A stretch of 47,127 bases of DNA from Chitinophagales bacterium (lineage in GTDB: Bacteria; Bacteroidota; Bacteroidia; Chitinophagales; Saprospiraceae). Under the pieces are notes generated by a model. It worked only from the letters and a program-made list of their open reading frames with translations, had not been told where the DNA came from and did not search any database. The DNA lies in assembly GCA_026928325.1 (NCBI GenBank), contig JAIXKS010000029.1:1-47127 (forward strand), read 5' to 3'. Position 1 is the stretch's first letter. Every line of letters begins with the position of its first letter. Shown piece after piece: positions 6,250 to 14,707 of this stretch. A program made the position numbers and the translations under genes.

Positions 6250-8418
6250 CTATTTAGAGGATAATTTCGGTTGGATAGTAGCAAAAGAGGATTCCATATT
6301 GATCATATCTCGGATGATGTACATGGTTTCTTCGAGGTAGATGTCCTTCTTCAAGCCTTTGATAAATTCATCATTTCTAGCCTTACTGCCTTCATCTTCA
6401 TTGATCTTTTCCAAATCTTTTGAAAGATTAAATATCTCAAAATTAGCGATGTCTTGGCTCACGATATTCTCATCTTGGTCATCTTCTTTGTCTCTTTGCT
6501 CTACGACTGCTCGATAGCTTTTGAAATCAAGCGGAAAACTCGATTCATCCTTTTGCTTTTTAAACTTAGCGGCTCGTTTGGTGATATAATCAAACTTTGC
6601 ATTGCCGGCAACCCGCTTCATGCTACTGTCAATAACTTTATTTTTGTTTTCAAGGACGACAACTGATTGACTGTATTTCGTTGGTTCGATTTCAGTCCAT
6701 TCCATAGCATATTCATACTCTTTTTCTCCAATATTGATAAATTGATAGAAATCGGGTAGAATAATATCCGGAATAACACCTTTCATTTGAGTAGAACCTC
6801 CATTCACTCTATAGAATTTTTGGGTCGTCATCTTAACATTGCCCAAAGGCTTGAATTGATCATAACCGCCAATCACCCGATCCAAATCATAAAACCGCTG
6901 AACTGTACCCTTTCCGAAAGTGGACTTACTTCCGACAATAATAGCTCGGTTATAATCCTGCATGGCTGCCGCAATAATCTCTGACGCAGAAGCACTGTTT
7001 TGATTAACCATGATGATCAGTGGTCCGTCATATACGACACTGCCATCTTTATCTTGATAGACACTTGGCCTGCTGTCTTTGCCTTTGACCTGTACGATTG
7101 GGCCTTTCTCTATAAAGAAACCACTCATATCCACGACATCATTTAAAGAACCTCCGGAATTATTTCTCAAGTCTAATATAACGCCATTGACATTTTCCGC
7201 TTTAAGTTTTCTAAGTTCTGTCGCTACGTCCACAGCACACGAATTGCCGCCATCGGTCTCAAACGAAGAGTAAAACTTAGGTAGATAAATATATCCTATA
7301 TGCTGCACATTGCCCGGCATATTGAGGATAACTGATTTTGCCTTTCCATCCTCGAGTTGCACTTCGTCTCGCTCTATGGCAATATCCACGATAGAATTAT
7401 CCTTCTTTTTGACGGTTAACACGACCGTTGTACCCTTCTTTCCTCGTATCATCTGTACTACATCGTCCAAGCGCATGCCGGCAATATCTATAGGATCTCG
7501 GCCTTCTTGTGCGATTTTCATAATGATGTCATTATCTTCCAACTTCTTGGTTTTCCATGCCGGACCACCAACAACGATACTAAAAATCTTGGTGTATTCT
7601 CCTTCTAATTGAAGTCTGGCACCGATTCCTTCTAGCTTTCCGCCCATGCCTATATCAAAGTTTTGCTTTTCAATTGGGCTAAAATAGTCGGTGTGTGGGT
7701 CAAAATAATTGGATATGCTACTCAAATAAGTTTCCATTCTATCAGATCGACGCAACTTTTTTACTCGATCAAAAAAATCAACATAGCGTTTGCGCACATC
7801 TTTAATAGCATCTGCTTTTAGCGAATCCAAAGGTTTTTTTTCATTGGTCTGAACGGTATCTATTTCTTGTTTTTCAATACTGTTGAGCCATTTGGCATTC
7901 ACTTCCCACTGGATAATCTGACTCCAACGAAGTTTTAAATCAGCATCTTCCTTTGCGTAAGCTAGACTATCTGGATTGACTTGGTACGTTCCCGGACGAT
8001 TAACATCGATTTTATCGTCAATCGCCTCCATAAAGAATTTTTCTGCTTTTTCTAATCCCTTATCTAAGGCCAAGGAACTTTCGTCAAAAAAGTCAAATCT
8101 CAATTCACGAATTTGGTCGTCAATCTGCGTTTCGTATTGGCTTAAATAATTGATGTCCTTTTGAGTGAGGTATCTTTTACCGCCATCGATTCGCTTTAAA
8201 AACAGCTTATAAACCGCTTTACTCAACTCATCGTCTATCGCTTTTGGATTGAGATGCGTGTATTCTATAGTTTGCATCATGGCCTTTAGGGTCAGTGCTT
8301 CCTTATCATCCACACCAGGTTGAATTTTAGGGCCTGTATTAAACCAATAAAATCCCAATAATGCCGCCACTACAATTGAACTTCTAAATATCATTTTTTT
8401 TACTTGTTTTGCTTCCAT
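6250..8418 (-). CDS. prc: C-terminal processing protease, Prc/Tsp (S41)
   Basis: About 722-aa periplasmic tail-specific protease. It opens with a basic, hydrophobic signal or anchor (KQVKKMIFRSSIVVAALLGF), followed by the long N-terminal helical domain of Tsp. A PDZ domain follows (GIGARLQLEGEY ... DDVVQMIRGKKGTTVVLTV, about residues 255-350). The S41 core has the catalytic Ser in NQNSASASE (near residue 477) and the catalytic Lys in TFGKGTVQ (near residue 502). A C-terminal DUF3340-like helical tail completes the usual Tsp length. It processes or degrades periplasmic and lipoprotein substrates. The frame extends to a TTG at 8454, but ATG 8418 gives the better leader. Its 3' end meets a bidirectional terminator. 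Confidence 0.9.
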   Translation of the reverse strand: MEAKQVKKMIFRSSIVVAALLGFYWFNTGPKIQPGVDDKEALTLKAMMQTIEYTHLNPKAIDDELSKAVYKLFLKRIDGGKRYLTQKDINYLSQYETQIDDQIRELRFDFFDESSLALDKGLEKAEKFFMEAIDDKIDVNRPGTYQVNPDSLAYAKEDADLKLRWSQIIQWEVNAKWLNSIEKQEIDTVQTNEKKPLDSLKADAIKDVRKRYVDFFDRVKKLRRSDRMETYLSSISNYFDPHTDYFSPIEKQNFDIGMGGKLEGIGARLQLEGEYTKIFSIVVGGPAWKTKKLEDNDIIMKIAQEGRDPIDIAGMRLDDVVQMIRGKKGTTVVLTVKKKDNSIVDIAIERDEVQLEDGKAKSVILNMPGNVQHIGYIYLPKFYSSFETDGGNSCAVDVATELRKLKAENVNGVILDLRNNSGGSLNDVVDMSGFFIEKGPIVQVKGKDSRPSVYQDKDGSVVYDGPLIIMVNQNSASASEIIAAAMQDYNRAIIVGSKSTFGKGTVQRFYDLDRVIGGYDQFKPLGNVKMTTQKFYRVNGGSTQMKGVIPDIILPDFYQFINIGEKEYEYAMEWTEIEPTKYSQSVVVLENKNKVIDSSMKRVAGNAKFDYITKRAAKFKKQKDESSFPLDFKSYRAVVEQRDKEDDQDENIVSQDIANFEIFNLSKDLEKINEDEGSKARNDEFIKGLKKDIYLEETMYIIRDMINMESSFATIQPKLSSK

Positions 8419-8565
8419 CAAATTTGTTTGAAAATATAGGTGCCTTAATTGCAAACCTTTGTTTTTTCTTTAAAACCCTACTCTTTAACTCAAATAATCA
8501 TCAAAGATTTTAAATAACTTCGATTTTTAACATAATAATAACTTGAATCTCTATGGATACCGCCT

Positions 8566-9501
8566 TTATGAAGACGGTTTGTCGCCACGTTTATTACAAA
8601 ATGCAACCATCTCTGCAGTCAATGCTTCTGGGAGATAAGCACCGGCCAATGGGTCACGTACCAGATTCAAACGGCTTTCTTCCCTAAATATATGCATCAT
8701 ATTCAACATTAATCTGACGGATTCATCATCCTCACCCATCTCTGGTCCCACAATATTGCAGCCACCCAATACTGCCGACATCAGCTGATAATTGGCCATA
8801 ATCATTGGGTGAACATCCGAAGAAGATTTTCCAGTAGCTGTTGCTATGATTTTAAGATTTTCGTCTAGTCTTCCACTTTGATGCCATACAATCCGCATAG
8901 CTCGTAATTCTGCAATTTGAGCTAAAAAATCTTGTTTCAGTGCTACCCTCAAAATTAAAGCATCCGCAGCATGAAGTCGGTTGACACAATCCCGAAAAAC
9001 AAGCAATCGCTCCGAAAATTTTTGATCTCCAGATAATCGAATCGGTGTAACTACCGGGATTTCTATCGACTTAGAGCTATCCGTTGAAGTGACGTCAAGA
9101 TACGATTGGATTTGAGTTTTAAGTTTACTTTGATCTCCATCTGTCAAAATGACCAAATCAACCATATCCGGATAAATCCCGGCAAGAACACGAGACAGAT
9201 CAACATCCGCTTCTACCTCTAGCACCAAACTATCGATGCCGATTTGCAAGCTATTCAATATCCGCTGATTGATTAAATGCGCTTCTTTTGTCGGCACACG
9301 AACGAAAAGTCCCGACTTAGATATAAAGCCCAATTCAAATGCCCAATCCTCGGTTGATGTCGTTTGAAAAGCATCGATGATAAAATCATTTTCAACATTA
9401 TAGTTTAATTGGGTTACATCATATTTACCTTTACTAGCTGATGCAGCCGCCATCCTCCAAGCCTCAGAATCCTGCTTTATAAATTCATCCCATGTCAGCA
9501 T
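8566..9501 (-). CDS. Truncated methylmalonyl-CoA mutase small-subunit-like protein
   Basis: A 311-aa protein resembling the TIM-barrel half of the methylmalonyl-CoA mutase beta subunit. Supporting stretches are LRAMRIVWHQSG, MIMANYQLMSAVLGGCNIVGPE and FREESRLNLVRDPLAGAYLPEALT, which parallel the mutase pattern of an RT/NY element, a GG element, an EES element and DPxxGsY. The cobalamin-binding domain (DxHxxG) is absent, and no large subunit (mutB) or meaB lies nearby. Family small subunits are usually 450-650 aa, so this is a short form or a non-catalytic relative. Only 147 nt separate its stop from the protease start, so no C-terminal domain has been split off. A longer TTG-initiated frame (9549) was rejected in favour of ATG MLTWDEF. 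Confidence 0.7.
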   Translation of the reverse strand: MLTWDEFIKQDSEAWRMAAASASKGKYDVTQLNYNVENDFIIDAFQTTSTEDWAFELGFISKSGLFVRVPTKEAHLINQRILNSLQIGIDSLVLEVEADVDLSRVLAGIYPDMVDLVILTDGDQSKLKTQIQSYLDVTSTDSSKSIEIPVVTPIRLSGDQKFSERLLVFRDCVNRLHAADALILRVALKQDFLAQIAELRAMRIVWHQSGRLDENLKIIATATGKSSSDVHPMIMANYQLMSAVLGGCNIVGPEMGEDDESVRLMLNMMHIFREESRLNLVRDPLAGAYLPEALTAEMVAFCNKRGDKPSS

Positions 9502-9779
9502 GTTGATCGTATTTGTATAATTATTGACAAATTTATAAATTAATATCAAATTTCCATCTATTCCCGTGTTTAAGCCGGAGATTTTAGTAAAAATTAGTCC
9601 TCAATGTTCATAAAAATCACTTACAACATCTTCAATCACGAAGGCATCTCAAGAAAAGGCAATAATTAAACCTCGACCCTTCCTATCCTTTAGAAACGGA
9701 TTTTTTCAACCAAAAAGCCAACTTACAAAAACTTTAATTCTCAATCATTGTTTAATCAAAAAATCATTTTAATACAAGT

Positions 9780-10385
9780 ATGGACGCAGTAAAATCGCCC
9801 GTAATGTTATATACGGAGCAAACACCTAACCCTGAAGCAATAAAATTCGTGACCAATAAAATGCTATATAGCGGAATCGCTGACTTTAAAGAAGTCGAAT
9901 TAGCAAGAGAATGGTCGCAACTTGCCGCCGAACTTTTTGAATTTCCATATATAAAGGCCGTACATATCAATAACAACTTTGTCACCTTGACCAAAGAGAT
10001 GAATTATGAGTGGGAAGACATTCTACACAAATTAAAAATCTTTGTTAAAGAATATGTCAACGAAGACAAACCTATCGTCAAGGACGGTTTTGATGCAGTG
10101 ATGGCTGCAATGGAAGAGGAAGCCAAACAGGTAATTTATGAAGGTGATGAAGGAGAATTGATCCAGCGCATTTTGGATTTGATAGAGACCTATGTCAAAC
10201 CAGCAGTAGCCATGGATGGCGGAAATATCGAGTTCAAATCTTACGACCAAGGCGTTGTAACCGTCATCATGCAAGGTTCTTGCAGCGGATGTCCTTCGTC
10301 CACAATTACATTAAAAGCAGGTATAGAAGGCATGTTGAAGCGTATGTTGCCAGAAGTACGGGAAGTCGTTGCCGAAATGGGTTAA
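9780..10385 (+). CDS. Nfu-type iron-sulfur cluster scaffold/carrier
   Basis: 201-aa protein with two domains. The N-terminal Nfu_N/scaffold domain (about residues 7-95) includes MLYTEQTPNPEAIKFV. The C-terminal NifU-like domain (about 115-200) carries the cluster-binding CxxC in QGSCSGCPSSTITLKAGIE. Such proteins deliver [4Fe-4S] clusters to target apoproteins. ATG start at 9780. It is transcribed rightward from a 278-nt divergent intergenic region shared with the mutase-like gene, and is followed by a clear terminator, so it is probably a single-gene unit. Confidence 0.9.
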   Translation: MDAVKSPVMLYTEQTPNPEAIKFVTNKMLYSGIADFKEVELAREWSQLAAELFEFPYIKAVHINNNFVTLTKEMNYEWEDILHKLKIFVKEYVNEDKPIVKDGFDAVMAAMEEEAKQVIYEGDEGELIQRILDLIETYVKPAVAMDGGNIEFKSYDQGVVTVIMQGSCSGCPSSTITLKAGIEGMLKRMLPEVREVVAEMG

Positions 10386-10449
10386 TCCTTCGTGCAATAC
10401 TAAATTGAGAAAATATAGATGATTCGTTGATAAGACTAAAATATTAAAG

Positions 10450-10475
10450 AAAGCCGGTTTATCGGCTTTTTTTAT
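10450..10475 (+). terminator. Intrinsic terminator after nfu
   Basis: AAAGCCG (10450-10456) pairs with CGGCTTT (10463-10469) around a 6-nt loop, followed by a run of T. It lies between the Nfu gene and the inositol-phosphatase gene, both rightward. Confidence 0.75.
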
Positions 10476-10484
10476 TCCAAAGAT

Positions 10485-11294
10485 ATGGCAGTAATGACAA
10501 AACCAGATTTAGAAAAAATACTTGAAGGCGTCCTACCTGTAGTTTCGTCCGTAGCCGCCTTTATAAAAAGTCATTTTGCTACAGTTAAATCCGATGAAAT
10601 CATCGAAAAAAGCGTCAATTCGCTCGTATCATATGTAGATCAAACGTCGGAAGAGAGACTCATCCAAGGATTAACGCCCTTAATCAAAAATGCAGGTTTT
10701 ATCACTGAAGAAGCGATGACAGTCCAACAAATGCGGGATTATACATGGATTATTGATCCGCTTGATGGTACGACCAATTTTTTATACGAAATACCTCATT
10801 TCAGTATTAGTGTTGCCCTTTACTTCAATCAAGAGGTAATCCTCGGTGTCGTTTGTGATGTCATGCGTGACGAAATTTTTACTGCAATCCAAGGTCATGG
10901 AGCACAATGCAATCAGCAGCCCATCCACATTTCCCAAAAGACGTCATTTCAAGAGGTGGTCATCGGAACAGGATTTACTTATAAACCCGATAAAATTACA
11001 GATGCACACATGGTTGCGCTCAAGGACATCCTTTTAAAAACGAGAGGTATTCGACGGATTGGCTCTGCTGCTTTAGATCTTTGTTATGTAGCCAAAGGCA
11101 TTTTTGGAGCCTTTTATGAAGATCAACTCAATGCTTGGGATATCGCTGCTGGTGCATTAATCGTACAAGAGGCAGGCGGTGTTGTCTCAGATTACTCAGG
11201 TGGCAACAACTGGCTTTTTACCGGAGAAATCTTAGCCTCAGCACCTCAGTTTCGTGAAGATATGCTTCCTATAACTGCTCGTTTAAAACCCTGA
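10485..11294 (+). CDS. Inositol monophosphatase family protein
   Basis: 269-aa Mg-dependent, Li-sensitive-type phosphatase fold. Metal-binding motifs in order: ITEEAM (Glu, about residue 68), WIIDPLDGTTNFLYEIPHFSIS (DPLDGT, about 86-92), and NAWDIAAGALIVQEAGG near residue 218. The family includes inositol-1-phosphatase and 3'(2'),5'-bisphosphate nucleotidase (CysQ); the motif set fits the SuhB/IMPase group better. The start at 10485 lies ten nt after the upstream terminator, implying an unusually short leader; an in-frame ATG four codons later is an alternative. A YraN gene follows after 2 nt. Confidence 0.87.
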   Translation: MAVMTKPDLEKILEGVLPVVSSVAAFIKSHFATVKSDEIIEKSVNSLVSYVDQTSEERLIQGLTPLIKNAGFITEEAMTVQQMRDYTWIIDPLDGTTNFLYEIPHFSISVALYFNQEVILGVVCDVMRDEIFTAIQGHGAQCNQQPIHISQKTSFQEVVIGTGFTYKPDKITDAHMVALKDILLKTRGIRRIGSAALDLCYVAKGIFGAFYEDQLNAWDIAAGALIVQEAGGVVSDYSGGNNWLFTGEILASAPQFREDMLPITARLKP

Positions 11295-11296
11295 TT

Positions 11297-11662
11297 ATGG
11301 CTAAGCAACAAATCATAGGACAACGTGGTGAAGATACCGCAGTCATTCATCTGACACAATCGGGATACAACATCTTAGAACGCAATTGGCGTATTGGCAA
11401 AGCCGAAATAGATATTATCGCTATGGATGGTTCTATTCTTGTCTTCGTCGAAGTCAAAACGAGGTCATCAACCCATTTTGGTGCTCCTGAAGAAAGCATT
11501 TCAACCTATAAAGAAAACCTAATTATCGATGCTGCTGGCCAATATATGGAACAAATTGGCCATGATTGGGAAATCCGATTTGATATCATCAGTATCGTCT
11601 TTGACAATTCGGATCTACCTGTGATTCATCACTTTAAAGACGCCTTTTATCCTTCTGTTTAA
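11297..11662 (+). CDS. YraN/UPF0102 family nuclease-fold protein
   Basis: 121-aa protein of the UPF0102 family with a restriction-endonuclease-like core: GEDTAVIHLTQSGYNILERNWR, then EIDIIAMDGSILVFVEVKTR, where D and ExK form the PD-(D/E)xK motif. The family is predicted to act on branched DNA, but its role is unclear. The length is typical. It begins 2 nt after the inositol-phosphatase stop, so the two genes are almost certainly cotranscribed. Confidence 0.9.
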   Translation: MAKQQIIGQRGEDTAVIHLTQSGYNILERNWRIGKAEIDIIAMDGSILVFVEVKTRSSTHFGAPEESISTYKENLIIDAAGQYMEQIGHDWEIRFDIISIVFDNSDLPVIHHFKDAFYPSV

Positions 11663-11710
11663 CTTGGATTGTGCATTAGGTTTCATTAGGAGGCGTCTCA
11701 ATCACGCTTA

Positions 11711-12646
11711 TTATTTATGAGATAACGGTTTAACCGTATAGCCTTGTTTACGAAGCAAATTAATCACGCCTTTAGAACCAGCCAAATGCCCGGCACCAAC
11801 CGCATAAAATACGGGTCCCTTTTTCGCTCCTGTAATCATCAACGGAATCCAACTTTCGTTTCTCTTTGTCAACAATTTCTCTTCAAATCCTTCCACATTG
11901 TTATCCTCCTCACCGATCATTTGAACCATCGCATTGATATTCTGATTCAGATACATGGATGTCATCTCATTTAATTGGCTAGAAGATTCAGGATCTTCCG
12001 AGCTTTTGATGGATTCTACCAGCATCATGGCCTGCGCATCATAGGGAATCTCATCGAACAAACTCAACTGAAAATCAATAGTTTCTAATCCACCGGTTTC
12101 TTTACCTGAATCTTCGGCGATTTGTAATAATTCCATCTCATAAGATTTCATTTTACTGTTTCCCAAACCTCCAGGTTCAAAATCACCATAGGTCAATGCA
12201 GTCAAAAACATAGGTTTCATGCGCTCAATCATCATAATGGGCATGCCTTTTTTCTGAAAATAATCACTAACATAATCATAATCCTCAGATGAAAGTAAAT
12301 CTTTGAGCGTTGTATTATCCTTCATAAAAATCTTGCCCATGATGCCCATCATAGCTGACATATCGCTCATCTCCTTCATGTCGATTTCAAAGACAATTTT
12401 GTTGGATTTGTCGAGTGCTGTCATGGTTCCTTTGGGTAGAAAGTAATCTTTGCTATCAATCAAGTGGATTGTTCCAAAAACATAAGAAGGCTGAGATATA
12501 CCCGGACCGGTCAACTCCCAAAGCAATGCATTTTCTAACGGTTGATCGACTTGGGCTACCGACTTAGTCGTTTTACAAGACGAAAATGGGAGTATCAATA
12601 AAAATACACTAAGGAATAAAAGATTTTTAATATTGAAGGTTTGCAT
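11711..12646 (-). CDS. TraB/GumN (TIKI-like) family lipoprotein
   Basis: 311-aa TraB/PrgY/GumN family protein. A lipoprotein signal ends in the lipobox FSSC (Cys about residue 24). The mature N-terminus has LLWELTGPGISQPSYVFGTIHL with the first GxxH motif (GTIHL). The C-terminal part has AVGAGHLAGSKGVINLLRKQGY with the second GxxH (GAGHL). Family members are predicted metalloproteases related to eukaryotic TIKI; bacterial function is mostly unknown. A GTG one codon upstream (12649) is possible, but ATG 12646 is preferred. It lies downstream of the rlmB-like gene on the same strand, with a fold-back element between them. Confidence 0.85.
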   Translation of the reverse strand: MQTFNIKNLLFLSVFLLILPFSSCKTTKSVAQVDQPLENALLWELTGPGISQPSYVFGTIHLIDSKDYFLPKGTMTALDKSNKIVFEIDMKEMSDMSAMMGIMGKIFMKDNTTLKDLLSSEDYDYVSDYFQKKGMPIMMIERMKPMFLTALTYGDFEPGGLGNSKMKSYEMELLQIAEDSGKETGGLETIDFQLSLFDEIPYDAQAMMLVESIKSSEDPESSSQLNEMTSMYLNQNINAMVQMIGEEDNNVEGFEEKLLTKRNESWIPLMITGAKKGPVFYAVGAGHLAGSKGVINLLRKQGYTVKPLSHK

Positions 12647-12717
12647 CACTATAAAATTATGAACTAAAAACGCTAGGGTATTCGAATTGTTGTGGTTTTT
12701 ACTGGTTTAATCCGTAG

Positions 12718-12880
12718 TACTGCTCTGTCTATAAAAAGACTTAAATTATAATGGAAGTTATTTTTTTAAAGATCAAGGCAAAAAACGCAGGCATAGTCGT
12801 AACTATGGCGCGTATTTTTAACGATGAGATTTGAAAAAATAACGACATTTCATTAAGACTTTTTTGTGGACGGAGCAGTA
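12718..12880. mobile_element. Fold-back MITE-like element, copy A (159 bp)
   Basis: The element spans 12720-12878 and is flanked by TA on both sides (12718-12719 and 12879-12880). Its ends are inverted repeats: CTGCTCTGTC at the left and GACGGAGCAG at the right. The similarity continues inward (AAAAAG...CTTAA, then GTTATTTTTT...AAA) to an apex CATAGT-CGTA-ACTATG, so the whole element is one imperfect palindrome. It encodes no protein of its own. TA flanks and fold-back structure fit a non-autonomous element mobilised by an IS630/Tc1-type transposase (inference). A 108-bp relative is at 21613-21720. The right end enters the rlmB-like gene and provides its last codons. Confidence 0.7.
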
Positions 12881-13608
12881 CGTTGTCGGCTCGCCTCATA
12901 TAGCATAATGCCCGCTGCTACCGAAACATTGAGCGAATCAAAAACATTGACCGCTGGAATTTGTAGGGTATAATCCACTATTTCAAGCACTTTATTGCTG
13001 AGCCCTTTGCCTTCTGAACCCAATACTATCGCTAGTGGCTCCTTCATATCACATGTATCAACGGATACAGCTTGTGTCAAACTCGTAGCAGCAACGATTA
13101 CGCCTGCTGCCTGCAAATCGCTGATGAGCTGAAAGATACTCGAAGCCCGTGCTACCGGCAATTGTAGGAGCGCACCCGCAGATGCCTTTATCGCATCTTC
13201 GTTAATCCGCCCAGAAGCATTCCCTGTGATGATCATCCCGTGAGCACCAAAAAAATACGCAGATCGTGCGATAGCACCTAAATTGCGAACATCTGTGACA
13301 CCATCCACGATCACAAGCAATGGAGCTCGATCCGAAGCCAAAGCTGATCGAATCACCGTTTCATAATCTACATAAGTAATGGCCGGAATAATGGCAACGA
13401 TACCCTGATGTCCTGCATGTTGGCCTGCAAGATCATTGAGTTTGACTTCTGGCACCTTTGCCAATGGTATATTTTGCTCCTTGCATGCACGTCGAATCTG
13501 AACCTCAAACTCACCACGAATACTATGGAGCATAAAGACCTTTTCAATACTCTTTCCAAACTTAAAAGCCTCACTAACGGCATTACGGCCATAGATAATA
13601 TCAGACAT
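12853..13608 (-). CDS. rlmB: 23S rRNA 2'-O-methyltransferase, RlmB-like (SpoU/TrmH)
   Basis: 251-aa SPOUT methyltransferase of TrmH group 3. It has an N-terminal substrate-binding domain (IIYGRNAVSEAF, about residues 3-75) and the catalytic knot with motif 1 VDGVTDVRNLGAIARSA, motif 2 AIVLGSEGKGL and motif 3 NVFDSLNVSVAAGIMLYEASRQR. It would 2'-O-methylate 23S rRNA (the G2251 site in E. coli) using AdoMet. Oddity: the family sequence ends at about EASRQR. The final residues TAPSTKKS and the stop codon are encoded by the terminal repeat of the adjoining fold-back element, so the natural C-terminus was replaced by insertion. Methylase function should be unaffected. Confidence 0.87.
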   Translation of the reverse strand: MSDIIYGRNAVSEAFKFGKSIEKVFMLHSIRGEFEVQIRRACKEQNIPLAKVPEVKLNDLAGQHAGHQGIVAIIPAITYVDYETVIRSALASDRAPLLVIVDGVTDVRNLGAIARSAYFFGAHGMIITGNASGRINEDAIKASAGALLQLPVARASSIFQLISDLQAAGVIVAATSLTQAVSVDTCDMKEPLAIVLGSEGKGLSNKVLEIVDYTLQIPAVNVFDSLNVSVAAGIMLYEASRQRTAPSTKKS

Positions 13609-13961
13609 ACGCTACCATAATTATATTAACAATTCGAATCAGTGGCAAATATGGTCATTTTTAGCAGGCTATACTAATTATCAGAAAGCAATATGAGAAT
13701 TTCACACATTTTTTTATCAAAAACAAACACATCGACAATGGCAAGAACAGGTAACGACAAGACATCATCTACTTTTAAATATAAAGGAAAATCAAAAATA
13801 TTCCAACAAGGTGTTAACTCAAGTTTTATATCCAATATAATACCTAATTTTGACTAGAAATTGAATCTAAGATAATAGAAACACTTGTTATTCTTAGGGC
13901 TGAAACATTCAAGTATTCAGAAATTCAATGAATTATTGTTAAATTTTAAATCATTATTCAC
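13609..13961. other. Intergenic region between divergent genes
   Basis: About 350 nt between the rlmB-like gene (-) and the lipoprotein gene (+). It holds a possible 54-codon frame at 13693-13857 (listed separately) and a weak inverted repeat around 13870-13897 (AAGATAATA...GTTATTCTTA). No RNA gene or convincing -33/-7 promoter pair was recognised. Confidence 0.4.
13693..13857 (+). CDS. Possible small basic protein, 54 aa (uncertain)
   Basis: The frame opens with ATG at 13693 and has a second in-frame ATG at 13738 (MARTGNDKTSSTFKYKGKSK), ending with TAG at 13855-13857. Composition is Lys/Ser/Thr rich with no hydrophobic segment. The 39-residue version from 13738 looks more protein-like than the leader before it. 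I do not recognise it. It lies in a 350-nt gap upstream of a lipoprotein gene in the same orientation. It may equally be a chance frame or the worn start of a lost gene. Confidence 0.22.
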   Translation: MRISHIFLSKTNTSTMARTGNDKTSSTFKYKGKSKIFQQGVNSSFISNIIPNFD

Positions 13962-14396
13962 ATGAAAAAATTAGCTTTTTTATCTTTTGTTATGTTCGCT
14001 TTAGTAGCATGCAACAACAATCAAAAAAATGATGCAGCTGAAAATATGGACGATCAAGAAACGATTCAAGAAACAGTCGGTGATGACAGAGATGCACACG
14101 GATGTATCACTTCTTCAGGTGAAACTTGGAGTGAACTTCTACAAGGATGTATTCAAGTTTTCAATGTTGGTCAAAGATTAAATCCAGTGGCAACAGCTGA
14201 AGGAGAAACTATAACAAGTGCTTTTGTTGTATTTAATGAAGATAATTCAAAACTTGAATTATACTTACCTAATGATGCTGTAACAGTTATTCTTGACAAT
14301 GCAGGAAATGGCATTTACCAAAACGAAACAGTAAAATACGATTCAAATGCAGCAGCACTTTACATCAATGGCGAAAAGCAATACATTAAAGAGTAA
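13962..14396 (+). CDS. Small lipoprotein with a paired-cysteine motif
   Basis: 144-aa predicted lipoprotein. The signal peptide MKKLAFLSFVMFALVAC has Cys17 as the lipidation site, followed by an Asn-rich linker and an acidic stretch. The mature part contains HGCITSSGETWSELLQGCIQ (about residues 47-66): two cysteines around a conserved-looking SxGxTWSEL core, likely a disulfide. A beta-strand-rich end follows (KLELYLPNDAVTVILDN). Similar GCI-S-AG-TWS-CI modules occur in other uncharacterised Bacteroidota lipoproteins (from memory). Single-gene unit with its own terminator. Function unknown. Confidence 0.75.
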   Translation: MKKLAFLSFVMFALVACNNNQKNDAAENMDDQETIQETVGDDRDAHGCITSSGETWSELLQGCIQVFNVGQRLNPVATAEGETITSAFVVFNEDNSKLELYLPNDAVTVILDNAGNGIYQNETVKYDSNAAALYINGEKQYIKE

Positions 14397-14707
14397 TTCG
14401 AAATAATAGAGATTTACCGAGTCATCGTTAATACCCATTTAAAATCCTGTATCCTTGTAATCATCCTTGAAAAACTAAGATACAGGATTTTTTTTATTGC
14501 TTGGATTATTACAAATACTCTTTTCATCTAGAGCATTGAACTACATTTTGACAAAATGCTATCAAGAGCATGCAATCCTAAAAACAAAACATACCCTTTA
14601 ATTGTGTATATAAAGAAAGTAGGATTGTACGAGATGAATGTTTACAAATCGTAAATTATTGTTGATTTCAACCTCAAAATCATTGGTTCCATAAAACGTC
14701 AAAAATC
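14397..14707. other. Intergenic region before the sialidase gene
   Basis: About 310 nt. It starts with the lipoprotein terminator (14441-14496). The remaining 200 nt are AT-rich and presumably hold the sialidase promoter; I see no clear -33/-7 pair, frame or RNA. Confidence 0.4.
14441..14496 (+). terminator. Intrinsic terminator after the lipoprotein gene
   Basis: AAAATCCTGTATC (14441-14453) pairs perfectly over 13 bp with GATACAGGATTTT (14479-14491) around a 25-nt loop, and the T-run extends to 14496. Confidence 0.78.

Noticed and set aside
8419-8565. A missing C-terminal (cobalamin) half of the mutase-like gene split off by frameshift
   Set aside because: Only 147 nt remain before the protease gene and no cobalamin-binding motif is visible in any frame.
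12720-12878. Copy A as an ordinary intrinsic terminator
   Set aside because: Its length, shared ends with copy B, TA flanks and the deletion relationship between the copies fit a mobile element better, although it may also terminate transcription.
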